A stretch of 32,893 nucleotides of DNA from Arthrobacter sp. M4 (lineage in GTDB: Bacteria; Actinomycetota; Actinomycetes; Actinomycetales; Micrococcaceae). Position 1 is the first letter of the stretch. The number at the start of each line of letters is the position of its first letter. The stretch lies in NCBI RefSeq assembly GCF_020251205.1, contig NZ_JAIWYX010000027.1:1-32893 (forward strand), in the 5' to 3' direction. Both the position numbers and the translations under genes were made by a program. Under the pieces are notes generated by a model that searched no databases, was not told the origin of the DNA, and saw nothing but the letters and a program-made list of their open reading frames with translations. Positions 7,140-14,753 of this stretch are shown here, piece by piece.

Positions 7140-7808
7140 TTGACGGATTGCCTGGAAAAGGAAACGGCGTTGCGCATCGATTGGTTCATCCGGCAAACTC
7201 TCGGGAATCCCAGGGGATCGCTGGCCAGTCTTGTACCTCCCGTGTACGCGGCCTACGCCCGAATCCTGAATCCGGTGAGGACCCCAGATGGTGGTCGTTT
7301 GCGGTGGTCGCAGATTGCTAGCGATCAGCTGGCAGTTAATAGCGCCACCCAGTGGGGCGATGTTGTTGTGGCGTGCGACCCAAACCCGAATCAGTTCTAC
7401 GAACCCGAGACCGGTTCCGTTGATACCGCAGTTGCTGAGCGGCTGGTTTCCAGGCTATCCAGCGGAGCGAAGCCGTCAGTTGAGTGCCTGTTTATGGTTT
7501 GGGAAGGATATAGCGACCTCAGAAGTGAAATTCGAACCTCTCCCACAATCGTGAACGGCCTAGGCAGGGAACTACATGTGTTCCGAGGGCCGCTTGAACT
7601 GGCTCTGGAATCTGTCGAAGACCACCCTTCCGGAAGGCTGCCTGTCAACTGGCTACCTCTTGATGGAGCTTGGTGTGTTGCAAATGACATCTATGCTCGC
7701 TCGGTCTTCCTCGGCGGTTCAGTAGCCCTGATTGCTGAAGTATTGAGCGATCCGGAGCTGGAGGCGCATTCCATCCGGCCCAACCACATGTTCGTCCCGG
7801 AAGACTAA
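7140..7808 (+). CDS. Conserved hypothetical protein of unknown function
   Basis: A 222-residue soluble acidic protein, starting at TTG 7140 with AGGAGA about 9 nt upstream; no better in-frame start exists further 5'. No enzyme motif is recognised. The N-terminal segment (SLASLVPPVYAAYARILNPV followed by a W) and the C-terminal segment (LPLDGAWCVANDIYARSVFLGGS, then LIAEVLSDPELEAHSI) resemble a family of uncharacterised actinobacterial proteins I know only as hypothetical. The C-terminal D-x-A-W-C-V-A-x-D-I-Y pattern looks like a binding-site motif of that family. There are no membrane segments or signal peptide. The gene stands alone and meets the catabolic operon end-to-end at a structured repeat. 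Confidence 0.7.
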   Translation: MTDCLEKETALRIDWFIRQTLGNPRGSLASLVPPVYAAYARILNPVRTPDGGRLRWSQIASDQLAVNSATQWGDVVVACDPNPNQFYEPETGSVDTAVAERLVSRLSSGAKPSVECLFMVWEGYSDLRSEIRTSPTIVNGLGRELHVFRGPLELALESVEDHPSGRLPVNWLPLDGAWCVANDIYARSVFLGGSVALIAEVLSDPELEAHSIRPNHMFVPED

Positions 7809-7851
7809 GACTCTAGACCCCGGTGGATCAATCCAGGCTGCGGACATCGAG

Positions 7852-7905
7852 GTCCCTGAGCCGCTGTTTTGTGGTCGCTCAACAGCGAAATAGCGGCTCA
7901 GGGAC
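7852..7905. terminator. Large stem-loop between convergent genes, likely bidirectional terminator
   Basis: A perfect 14-bp inverted repeat, GTCCCTGAGCCGCT (7852-7865) and its complement (7892-7905), encloses a 26-nt loop with an inner hairpin TCGCT-CAAC-AGCGA. It lies between the stop of the 7140 gene and the stop of the aldehyde dehydrogenase, where a two-way terminator would be expected. A uridine tract is lacking. Confidence 0.6.
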
Positions 7906-7950
7906 AAACGCGCGTCGCGGGCTCAGGGACGAATGCGCGTCGCGGCTCAG
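7893..7950. repeat. Tandem about 24-bp repeat, two full copies plus a partial copy
   Basis: Unit GCGG(G)CTCAGGGAC(A/G)AA(C/T)GCGCGTC occurs at 7893-7916 and 7917-7941, followed by a partial GCGGCTCAG at 7942-7950. The first copy contains the right arm of the stem-loop at 7852-7905. The partial third copy includes the TGA stop of the aldehyde dehydrogenase. The CTCAGGGAC core looks like an intergenic REP-type element. Confidence 0.7.
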
Positions 7951-9422
7951 ATGCCCGTATACACCGTTTTGCCCCACGTGTAGAAGTCCACGGCGGTACG
8001 GCCCTGCTCGCGGAATGTATTCGTGGACGAATCCTTGACTCCGCCAAACGGCACGTTCAAGTCCAGCCCTGCTGTTGGACGGTTCACCTTGACGATGCCT
8101 GCCTGGACCCGCGCTGCGAAGTCCGTGGCGGAAGCAAGGCTGTCGGTGCAAATCCCCGCAGTGAGCCCGTAGCGTGAGTCGTTGATCGCGGCCAGGCCCG
8201 CCTCGTAGTCGGGAACCTCCAGGACGGCAACAACCGGCCCGAAAATCTCCTCCACAACGGCCGGATCGTCAAACGGTAAATCAGCTAGCACGGCCGGCGC
8301 GAAGAACAGCCCGCCGGACGGGTCGGCGTCGTGCTTTCCGTGAAGCAGCGAGGCGCCGCGCTCGACGGCGGATCGCACCGCGGCCGCGTCCTGCTGGAAC
8401 TGGGCGGAGCTCACCACGGCGCCGATGCGGCCGCCTTCAAGCCCATCACCCGGAACGTACAAAGCGGCCTCGGCCACGAGCGCCTCCAGGAAAGCGGAGC
8501 GAATTCCGGGGGTCACATAAACGCGGGACGTCGCGGTGCATGCCTGGCCTGTCAGCCCAAACGCGCCGGCGGCAACAACCTGTGCAGCCTTCCGGGGGTC
8601 GGCGTCATCAAGGACCAGCACGCCGTTCTTACCGCCCATCTCCAGCTGCACACGGGCGTGGCGGGCATTGAGGATTTCCTGCAGTTGGCGCCCAACAAAC
8701 GTGGAACCTGTAAAGGAAAGCCCCGCAACACGGGCGTCACGCGCGAGCGCCTCGCCCACTACCCGGCCCTTCCCATGCACCACGTTGAACACACCAGCGG
8801 GCAGCCCGGCGTCGTGCAGCGCCCGGGCCAGGTGCGTGGCGGACAACGGCGTCAGTTCGGCAGGCTTCAGCACCACGGCGTTCCCGGAGATCAGCGCTGG
8901 CGCGGCCTTCCAGGCAGGAATCGCGATGGGAAAGTTCCACGGCGTGATGAGCCCAAACACCCCTAGGGGTTCGCGGCGCGTAGTAACCACAGTATCCGCG
9001 AGGCCGCTCGGCAATACTTCGCCCGAAGAAGCCCAACCCAGCGATCCGAAGAAGCGCAACACATCGATGGCGCGCCTGACCTCGCCACGAGCCTCGGCAA
9101 GTGTTTTGCCCTCCTCGCGCACCAGATCCTCAGCCACTGCCTCCGCGCGTTCCTCCAGCAGCGTTCCTGCCTTGATGAGAATGGCTCCACGCGCCGGGGC
9201 CGGCAGGGAGGCCCAAGCTGGCTGGGCCTCGACGGCAGCGGTCACAGCGGCATCCACCTCAACGGCGCTCCCAGCGGGGGAATAGGCGGCAAGTTCGCCG
9301 GGGCGGGCCGGATTCCATCGAGGCGTGTCGGCGTCGCCAAGCCATTGACCGTTGATGAGGTGTTGGGCGGTCGGCGTTTCGCCGATGGCTTCCGCAGTGG
9401 TGTCCAAAGCAGTTGAAGTCAT
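7947..9422 (-). CDS. NAD(P)-dependent aldehyde dehydrogenase, possibly 2-oxoglutarate-semialdehyde type
   Basis: A 491-residue ALDH-superfamily enzyme predicted to oxidise an aldehyde made by the upstream pathway. Catalytic parts are intact: TPWNFP (N163), LEMGGKN (E261), GQACTATSR (catalytic C295), FTGST (about 237-241) and EEIFGPVVAV near residue 400. The C-terminus NVPFGGVKDSS followed by FREQG and FYTWGKTVY resembles Gram-positive 2-oxoglutarate-semialdehyde dehydrogenases (YcbD/GucD-like); vanillin- or benzaldehyde-type activity is an alternative. The start is ATG with AGGA upstream. It is the last gene of the seven-gene minus-strand operon, 24 nt after the SDR stop. A DapA-family lyase two genes upstream echoes sugar-acid and hydroxyproline pathways, where such a lyase feeds this dehydrogenase. 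Confidence 0.85.
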   Translation of the reverse strand: MTSTALDTTAEAIGETPTAQHLINGQWLGDADTPRWNPARPGELAAYSPAGSAVEVDAAVTAAVEAQPAWASLPAPARGAILIKAGTLLEERAEAVAEDLVREEGKTLAEARGEVRRAIDVLRFFGSLGWASSGEVLPSGLADTVVTTRREPLGVFGLITPWNFPIAIPAWKAAPALISGNAVVLKPAELTPLSATHLARALHDAGLPAGVFNVVHGKGRVVGEALARDARVAGLSFTGSTFVGRQLQEILNARHARVQLEMGGKNGVLVLDDADPRKAAQVVAAGAFGLTGQACTATSRVYVTPGIRSAFLEALVAEAALYVPGDGLEGGRIGAVVSSAQFQQDAAAVRSAVERGASLLHGKHDADPSGGLFFAPAVLADLPFDDPAVVEEIFGPVVAVLEVPDYEAGLAAINDSRYGLTAGICTDSLASATDFAARVQAGIVKVNRPTAGLDLNVPFGGVKDSSTNTFREQGRTAVDFYTWGKTVYTGI

Positions 9423-9446
9423 GGTGATCCTAACGGGAAGGTGAGC

Positions 9447-10232
9447 CTAAAGGCTGCGGATGAGGCCGCCGTCGCACCTGAGGGCGACGCCGGTGATGTA
9501 CGACGCCGGGGCGCTGCAGAGGAAGGCAGCGGCAGCGCCGAATTCCTCCGGACTGCCGTAACGGCGGGCGGGAATGGTCTTGCGGGACTCAAGCTGGATG
9601 TCCTCGATGGTGACGCCGCGGCGTTTGGCCGCGGCAGCGTCCAGTTCCGCCACACGATCGGTGGCGATCCGGCCCGGCAGTAGGAGATTCACAGTGACCG
9701 AGTCGAGGGCGACCTCGGCAGCGAGCGTCTTCAGGTAGCCGGCCAGCGCCGCCCTGCCTGTGTTGGACACCGCAAGGTTGGGCAGCGGAGCCGTCACGCC
9801 CGACGAGCCAATAGCCAACACCCGACCCCAGCGGCGTTCCCGCATGCCGGGCAGTACCCGTGAAACGAGGGCATGGTGCGGCTTCACCAGCAGTTCGAAC
9901 GCTGCCGCAATGTCGTCGGCGCCAAGTCCGGCAGCTGCTCCGGGCTTGGGGCCGGGTCCGTTGAGGACTGCGATGTCCACCGGGCCAATTTCGTTTTCAG
10001 TTCGGTCGACAGCGGTCGAGATGCCTTCCGGCGTGTTTAGGTCCGCTGCAATGGCGACCGCCGAACCGCCCGCCGCGCGAAGCTCAGCAGCGATCGCTTC
10101 GGCGCGATCCCGCCGTCGGCCGGTAATGGCCACGGAAACCCCTTCCGCCGCGAGTGCACGGGCGGCGGCGAGTCCCAATCCGCCCGTGGAAGCGGCAATG
10201 AGGGCTGTCTTGCCAGAGATACCCAGATCCAT
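9447..10232 (-). CDS. SDR-family protein lacking the catalytic Tyr/Lys
   Basis: A 261-residue Rossmann-fold short-chain dehydrogenase/reductase-like protein. The dinucleotide loop is AASTGGLGLA (13-22), with a basic patch GRRRDR (38-43) that favours NADP(H), AADL at 62-65 and NGPG replacing NAG at 91-94. The catalytic serine region IGSSGV (141-146) is kept. At the YxxxK position it reads SNTGR (156-160), so both catalytic Tyr and Lys are replaced. Some SDR subfamilies share this S-N-x-x-R pattern and have no well-defined chemistry, so it may be non-redox or use another mechanism. ATG 10232 overlaps the upstream lyase stop as TGATG, with AGGAG before it. Product and substrate are unknown. Confidence 0.8.
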   Translation of the reverse strand: MDLGISGKTALIAASTGGLGLAAARALAAEGVSVAITGRRRDRAEAIAAELRAAGGSAVAIAADLNTPEGISTAVDRTENEIGPVDIAVLNGPGPKPGAAAGLGADDIAAAFELLVKPHHALVSRVLPGMRERRWGRVLAIGSSGVTAPLPNLAVSNTGRAALAGYLKTLAAEVALDSVTVNLLLPGRIATDRVAELDAAAAKRRGVTIEDIQLESRKTIPARRYGSPEEFGAAAAFLCSAPASYITGVALRCDGGLIRSL

Positions 10233-11173
10233 CAATGACTCCTAACAGCCAGTGATTCGAGTGCAGTCTCAGCCTCGGCCAAGTGCGTCCGCAGGCTATC
10301 CCGCAGCACGGACGGGAAGGATGCGGCCGGTGCCCGGACTGCCGAGTCGGCCAGGAAGCCGCGCTCCCGGAGCAGTTCCTTGCGGACGGCCAAAGCGATG
10401 CGTGCCTGCTGCTCGAAGTTGATCAGCGGAAGGAACGGCTGCAAAGCGTTGCGGGCGGCGTCATAACCGCTTTCCCGCCAGGCACAAACGCAGGCCACGA
10501 GTGCCTCGGGGAACGAGAAACCCGTCATGGCGCCCGCGGCGCCAGCGGCGAGTTCGTCCAGCAGGCACTGCCCGCCCAAGCCACCAAATACTGAAATGTC
10601 GACGGCGGCACTCAGCTCCGTGATCGCCAGTGACGTCGGCGGGGCCTCGGCTTTTACGGCGACCACAAAGTCGCTCCGCTGCACAACGTTGGCCAGCGCA
10701 GCTGTACTGATGGAGACACCACTGGCAACGGGGTAGTCCTGCAGGACCATCTTCACCCCGCCGTCCGAATGCTCGCTTTCGTTTGCCGTCGCGCTGTGAA
10801 TGGCGTGCAGGTGTCCCGTGACGATGTCCGGGTTGGGCGAATTGACCTGCACCATAAAGGCCGCGATCCGATCCCCGGCAACCGCCCGAGCGGCCCGGAT
10901 CTCCTCCAGCGCCGGCCGCGTCGCCAGTGCGGTGATGCCCACAACAAGAGGCAGGGACGTGGACTCCACCACGGTCTCCAGAACCAAAGCCCGCTCTTCG
11001 GGCGCCAAGGAAGCAGCTTCACCGAAGACTCCCAGTACCGTCAGACCGACGGCGCCAATGGCCTCGTAATGCTCAACGAGGGCGGCCAGGCTGTCAGTAT
11101 CGACGTCCTGCGTGCTCCCGGCGAAGGGCGTAGCTACGACGCCCCACACACCGGGTTCAAGGGTTTCCCGCAT
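10232..11173 (-). CDS. DapA-family Schiff-base lyase (dihydrodipicolinate synthase/N-acetylneuraminate lyase family)
   Basis: A 313-residue TIM-barrel class I lyase. GVWGVVATPF (8-17) is the family N-terminus. GVFGE (48-52) replaces the usual G-T-T-G-E phosphate/carboxylate loop, so the 2-oxo-acid binding site is altered. The acid/base tyrosine is Y147 in QDYPVASG, and the Schiff-base lysine is K174 in VAVKAEAPPTS. The family includes aldolases, dehydratases and hydratase-aldolases acting on 2-oxo acids. In this operon it probably splits or dehydrates an intermediate to give the aldehyde used by the downstream ALDH. ATG 11173 is chosen over a far-upstream start that would overlap the crotonase; AAAGGAAC precedes it. 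True DapA (lysine biosynthesis) is unlikely given context and altered loop. Confidence 0.82.
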   Translation of the reverse strand: MRETLEPGVWGVVATPFAGSTQDVDTDSLAALVEHYEAIGAVGLTVLGVFGEAASLAPEERALVLETVVESTSLPLVVGITALATRPALEEIRAARAVAGDRIAAFMVQVNSPNPDIVTGHLHAIHSATANESEHSDGGVKMVLQDYPVASGVSISTAALANVVQRSDFVVAVKAEAPPTSLAITELSAAVDISVFGGLGGQCLLDELAAGAAGAMTGFSFPEALVACVCAWRESGYDAARNALQPFLPLINFEQQARIALAVRKELLRERGFLADSAVRAPAASFPSVLRDSLRTHLAEAETALESLAVRSH

Positions 11174-11205
11174 GGGTGTTCCTTTCAGGGTCTTGTGGGG
11201 GAGGG

Positions 11206-12024
11206 TCATTCTCCGGGCCAAATGGGAGAACGCTTCTCCTGGAATGCGAGCACACCTTCGGCCGAATCCTTGCTGTCCAGGGCGTCCATCAACGCCGGGA
11301 GCCGCAGCCCCCGGGCCTCTGTGGCGCTTAGGTGCGACGTCCGGGTGACCATCTGCTTGACGGCCCTCACCGACGTAGGGGCACACGCCAGGATCTGGTC
11401 GAGCCAGCGATCCACCGCAGCACCCAGCTCCTCCGCGGGAACCACCTCGTTGACCAGGCCCATTGCCTGCATCTCGGCGGCATCGGCTTTGCGACCAGTG
11501 AGTAGGAGTGACATCGCCTGCGTGTAGGGGATGCGGCGCACCAACTGGTGAATGCCGCCGTCGAGCGCCAAACGCCCAACACGAGGTTCGGTCAGCCCGA
11601 ACTTGGCGTGCTCGGCAGCCACCACGATATCCGCCCCGAGCGCGATCTCCATTCCTCCGCCCAGCGCATAGCCGTTGACCTTGGCGATCACCGGCACGTC
11701 CAGGGTGGTACGGAGGCTCAGCCCACCGAAACCGTTGGGGTCCAATTCGGCCCAGTACTCCAGCCCGGTTTTCTCCACGGCGTTCGCGGACATGTCCGCT
11801 CCCACGCAGAACGCCTTGGAACCGGCCCCCGTGACCACAACGGCACGGACCCGGCGGTCTTGTTCCAGCTGCTCCCAGATCTGGTTGAGGCGGGAGTGCG
11901 TAGAACCGTCGACGGCGTTGAGCACCTTGGGCCGGTTGATCACAACTGTTGCGACGCCACGGTCGTCGATGGTGAAACTGACCTCGTCAGTGACGGCCTT
12001 TATCTGGTCGACGACGCCGCTCAC
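11206..12024 (-). CDS. Enoyl-CoA hydratase/isomerase (crotonase) family protein
   Basis: A 272-residue crotonase-fold protein acting on an acyl-CoA. Both catalytic glutamates of the hydratase class are present: E126 in LGGGMEIALGAD and E146 in FGLTEPRVG. The oxyanion-hole segments are FCVGADM (72-78) and YALGGG (119-124). The C-terminal SAEGVLAFQEKRSP is typical of CaiD-like and related hydratases. Hydration or dehydration of an enoyl-CoA is likely; retro-aldol cleavage of feruloyl-CoA type is another option. The start is GTG, which overlaps the CoA-transferase stop as GTGA, so translation is coupled. This strongly suggests its substrate is the CoA ester made by that transferase. Confidence 0.87.
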   Translation of the reverse strand: MSGVVDQIKAVTDEVSFTIDDRGVATVVINRPKVLNAVDGSTHSRLNQIWEQLEQDRRVRAVVVTGAGSKAFCVGADMSANAVEKTGLEYWAELDPNGFGGLSLRTTLDVPVIAKVNGYALGGGMEIALGADIVVAAEHAKFGLTEPRVGRLALDGGIHQLVRRIPYTQAMSLLLTGRKADAAEMQAMGLVNEVVPAEELGAAVDRWLDQILACAPTSVRAVKQMVTRTSHLSATEARGLRLPALMDALDSKDSAEGVLAFQEKRSPIWPGE

Positions 12025-13382
12025 CGCAGGACCCCCAGATCCAGCAGCCGGGCGATGACGTCGTCGTCGAAGCCGTTCTCCTGCAGCACCTCAACGTTGT
12101 GCTCTCCCAGCCGGGGCGCAGTGCGGCGGATGGACGCCGGCGTCGCAGACAGCCGGATGGGTGCGTTCAGCATTTTCACCGTGCCGGCAGTAGGATGCTC
12201 GGCCTCCACCACCATGTTGTTGACGTGCGTCTGCTCGTCGGCCAACGTCTGTTCCAGGGTGTGCACGGGGGCGTTGAGGAGGCCCTCGTCCTCAAGCCGC
12301 TGGGTCCAGTACTCCGTGGTGTTGGTTGCGATGCGCTCGCGGAAGATTGCCTGCAGGGCCGGCTTATTCTCGAACTGCTTCTCCAGCGTGGCGAACTCCG
12401 GCCGCTCGGTGAGGTCCTCGTCCAAGCCGAGGGCGCGGCTAATGTGCAGCAACGGATCAGCCGTGAAACCGCCTACCATGCACACTGCACCGTCAGTGGT
12501 TTCGAACACGCCACTCAGGGGCATTGCCCCCCAGTTGACCTCGTAGCCGCGGTTGAGCTGCATGCACGCTTCCTGCATCTGCATGTGCAGCATGGAGTCG
12601 TACATGGTCACCTCCACCTTTTGCCCGACGCCGGACAAGTCACGGGTGCGGAGGGCCAACAGGATGCCCTGCATAAGGTGCATGCCCGTGGTGTAGTCGC
12701 ACAGCGTTGTGGGGTAAATCGAGGGCGGATGCTCGTCCGAGTCGCGACGCCACATCACACCGGAGTATGCCTGTGCGATCGCATCCTGCCCGCCCTTGTG
12801 CGAGTAAGGACCTTCAGGCCCGAAGCCCGTGCCGGAAGCCCAGATGATGCCTGGGTTGTCCTTCTTGAGCTCCTCGTAGCCGAAGCCCATCCGCTCCATT
12901 ACTCCCGAGCGGAAGTTGCTGACCACGACGTCCGCGTCACGCAGGAGCCTTCGAAGCACAGCCTTGCCATCCTCGGTCCGCGTGTCTACGCTGATGCCGC
13001 GCTTGTTGCGGTTGATGGAAAGGAAGATCGGATTGTCCTGGCCATCCGGATCCGGGAACGAGTTGCGGGAAATGTCCCCGGCGCCCGGCCGCTCCACTTT
13101 GATGACGTCGGCGCCGTAGTCGCCCAGCAGCTGCGTGCAGGACGGACCCATAAACACCTGGGTGAAGTCCACCACTTTGATCCCTGCCAGCGGAAGGGGC
13201 GTGGCAGTGGCCGCCGCGGCGTGAGAGTCCGCAGGGTCGGGTGCGGTGAGTGAATGCCCGACGACGGCAGGAGCCTTGGGCGCCACAGCCTCGGTGACGG
13301 TACTCCCGGCGGCGCGTACCGCCGTCGTACCTTCCGGTTGCGTTACTTCTGCCGTTGCCCGGGTCTCAACGACGGTGCTCAT
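12021..13382 (-). CDS. CaiB/BaiF family CoA transferase (class III)
   Basis: A 453-residue class III CoA transferase that moves CoA between organic acids through an aspartyl-CoA thioester. The family core starts at about residue 65 (LAGIKVVDFTQVFMGP, then DYGADVIKVERPG). The invariant aspartate is D229 in LCDYTTGMH, and GPYSHKGGQDAIAQAYSG precedes it. Residues 1-60 form an Ala/Thr/Pro-rich tail not seen in most relatives. Either the true start is further in or this is a natural extension; the ATG at 13382 overlaps the FAD oxidoreductase stop as ATGA, which favours it. It probably activates the pathway substrate or an oxidised derivative. Carnitine, oxalate or bile-acid roles are known in the family, but nothing here selects one. 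Confidence 0.87.
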   Translation of the reverse strand: MSTVVETRATAEVTQPEGTTAVRAAGSTVTEAVAPKAPAVVGHSLTAPDPADSHAAAATATPLPLAGIKVVDFTQVFMGPSCTQLLGDYGADVIKVERPGAGDISRNSFPDPDGQDNPIFLSINRNKRGISVDTRTEDGKAVLRRLLRDADVVVSNFRSGVMERMGFGYEELKKDNPGIIWASGTGFGPEGPYSHKGGQDAIAQAYSGVMWRRDSDEHPPSIYPTTLCDYTTGMHLMQGILLALRTRDLSGVGQKVEVTMYDSMLHMQMQEACMQLNRGYEVNWGAMPLSGVFETTDGAVCMVGGFTADPLLHISRALGLDEDLTERPEFATLEKQFENKPALQAIFRERIATNTTEYWTQRLEDEGLLNAPVHTLEQTLADEQTHVNNMVVEAEHPTAGTVKMLNAPIRLSATPASIRRTAPRLGEHNVEVLQENGFDDDVIARLLDLGVLR

Positions 13383-14743
13383 GCCGTCACCAGCTCGCCG
13401 GCGTCGATCGTGGCGTTCGCCGAGGGGATATCGCCCGGGTCGGCGTTGTGTCGGCGCATGCCAGCCTGGATGTCCGCGGCGGGAACATCACGCACCAGGA
13501 CGTTCTCCTGGATGGCTAGGCCCGCAGCCACACCCACGGCCTGACCCATCGCCATGCACGGCGGGATCTCTCGGGACATCTTCTGGGCCTCCGGGGTGGC
13601 GGAATAGTGTCGGCCAGCCACGAGGAGCTGGTCCACTTCCTTGGGCAGCAGCGAACGGTACGGGTAGTAGTAGTCGCGGCCGCGGGCAACGGAATCTGCG
13701 AAGTGCCGACGGCTGGTGACGTCTTCCTTGGTCATCACGTACTCGCCTTCCAGGAGGCGGGTCTGGCGAACGCCCATCTGCGGGGCGACGTCCAACATGT
13801 AGGCGTTGGCGAACCCGGGCAGGTGTTCCTTGACGTGGGCCACGGCCTCGGTGATGCGGTCTCGGGCGGCGAATTCGGCGGCCGTCAGGTCGGCTGGGTC
13901 CACACCGTTGAAACCGCTCATGTGCGGGGCGTTGCACCACACCACGCCGTCGATGGGTGTCTTGAGCCACCACAGTTCCCAGGCCCCACCGAGCAGCCGC
14001 TTGATCTTGCGGTTGATGGCGCGGGCTTCCTTGGGGTTTTCCTGCTCGAAGCGCTCCGCCTCGGCGGTGTCCACACCGCCCAAACGGAACACCAGCGTGG
14101 TGATGTAGCTGTCCTGGATGTAGCTGGCACCGGCACGGGAGGCGACGTCGATGTCCCCGGTGGTGTCGATGACGATGTCCGCCAGGTAGGCCTGCGGACC
14201 GGACTTGGTTTCGCAGATCACACCCTTCATGACGCCGTTGTCCACGATCGGGCGGGAGAACCAGGAGTGCAGGCGGAGGGTGACGCCGGCTTCACGGACG
14301 AGGTCGTTGGAAACCCGCTTCCAACCGTCGGGGTCGAATGCTGCGGCGTAGCAGATGGGCTTCGGGTTGGTGTGCGAGTGGAAATCGAAGGTGCCAAAGC
14401 GGCCCCACTTGTTCCACAGCTCGGTTGACGTCTTGCGGTCCTCGGCGGGCGGGACGACTGCAAGGCCCAGCTTTTGCAGCCGCTCGACGTACTCGGACAC
14501 GATGCCGGTGACCGTGATTTCCTGGCCGTTGATCATGTCATCCAGCACCAGGACCATGCCGCCGGAGGCCAAGCCGCCCAAGGAGTTATAGCGTTCCAGC
14601 AGCGTGACGGAGGCGCCCGAACGGGCTGCGGTGACGGCGGCTGCCACGCCTGCGGGGCCACCACCCACCACCAGCACTTGGGAGCGATTGACGACGGGGG
14701 CCTTGAGGTCGGCGCTGGTAACGCGCAGATCCTGTGTGTTCAT
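13379..14743 (-). CDS. FAD-dependent oxidoreductase (FAD_oxidored-type, fumarate reductase-like fold)
   Basis: A 454-residue flavoprotein. The FAD-binding motif VLVVGGGPAGVAAA is at about 23-36, with the acidic LLE at 48-50 that holds the ribose. GGLASGGMVLVLDDM follows near 57-71, and the second FAD contact DIVIDTTGDIDVA is near 190-202. The C-terminal PYRSLLPKEVDQLLVAGRHYS and PPCMAMGQAVGVAAGLA are typical of the FAD_oxidored family. Members oxidise carboxylic acids, hydroxy acids or related small molecules. The frame continues 65 codons upstream as low-complexity sequence overlapping the transporter gene. ATG 14743, with TAAGGAC before it, is clearly better. It starts 10 nt after the transporter stop and is coupled to the CoA transferase. 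Substrate unknown. Confidence 0.85.
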   Translation of the reverse strand: MNTQDLRVTSADLKAPVVNRSQVLVVGGGPAGVAAAVTAARSGASVTLLERYNSLGGLASGGMVLVLDDMINGQEITVTGIVSEYVERLQKLGLAVVPPAEDRKTSTELWNKWGRFGTFDFHSHTNPKPICYAAAFDPDGWKRVSNDLVREAGVTLRLHSWFSRPIVDNGVMKGVICETKSGPQAYLADIVIDTTGDIDVASRAGASYIQDSYITTLVFRLGGVDTAEAERFEQENPKEARAINRKIKRLLGGAWELWWLKTPIDGVVWCNAPHMSGFNGVDPADLTAAEFAARDRITEAVAHVKEHLPGFANAYMLDVAPQMGVRQTRLLEGEYVMTKEDVTSRRHFADSVARGRDYYYPYRSLLPKEVDQLLVAGRHYSATPEAQKMSREIPPCMAMGQAVGVAAGLAIQENVLVRDVPAADIQAGMRRHNADPGDIPSANATIDAGELVTA

Positions 14744-14753
14744 GGGGACGTCC

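Noticed and set aside
11174..11386. 71-residue N-terminal extension of the DapA-family lyase
   Set aside because: It overlaps the crotonase coding region in another frame; ATG 11173 with AAAGGAAC is the plausible start.
12099..13253. 384-codon plus-strand frame across the CoA transferase
   Set aside because: Antisense shadow of a confident gene; no motif or ribosome site.
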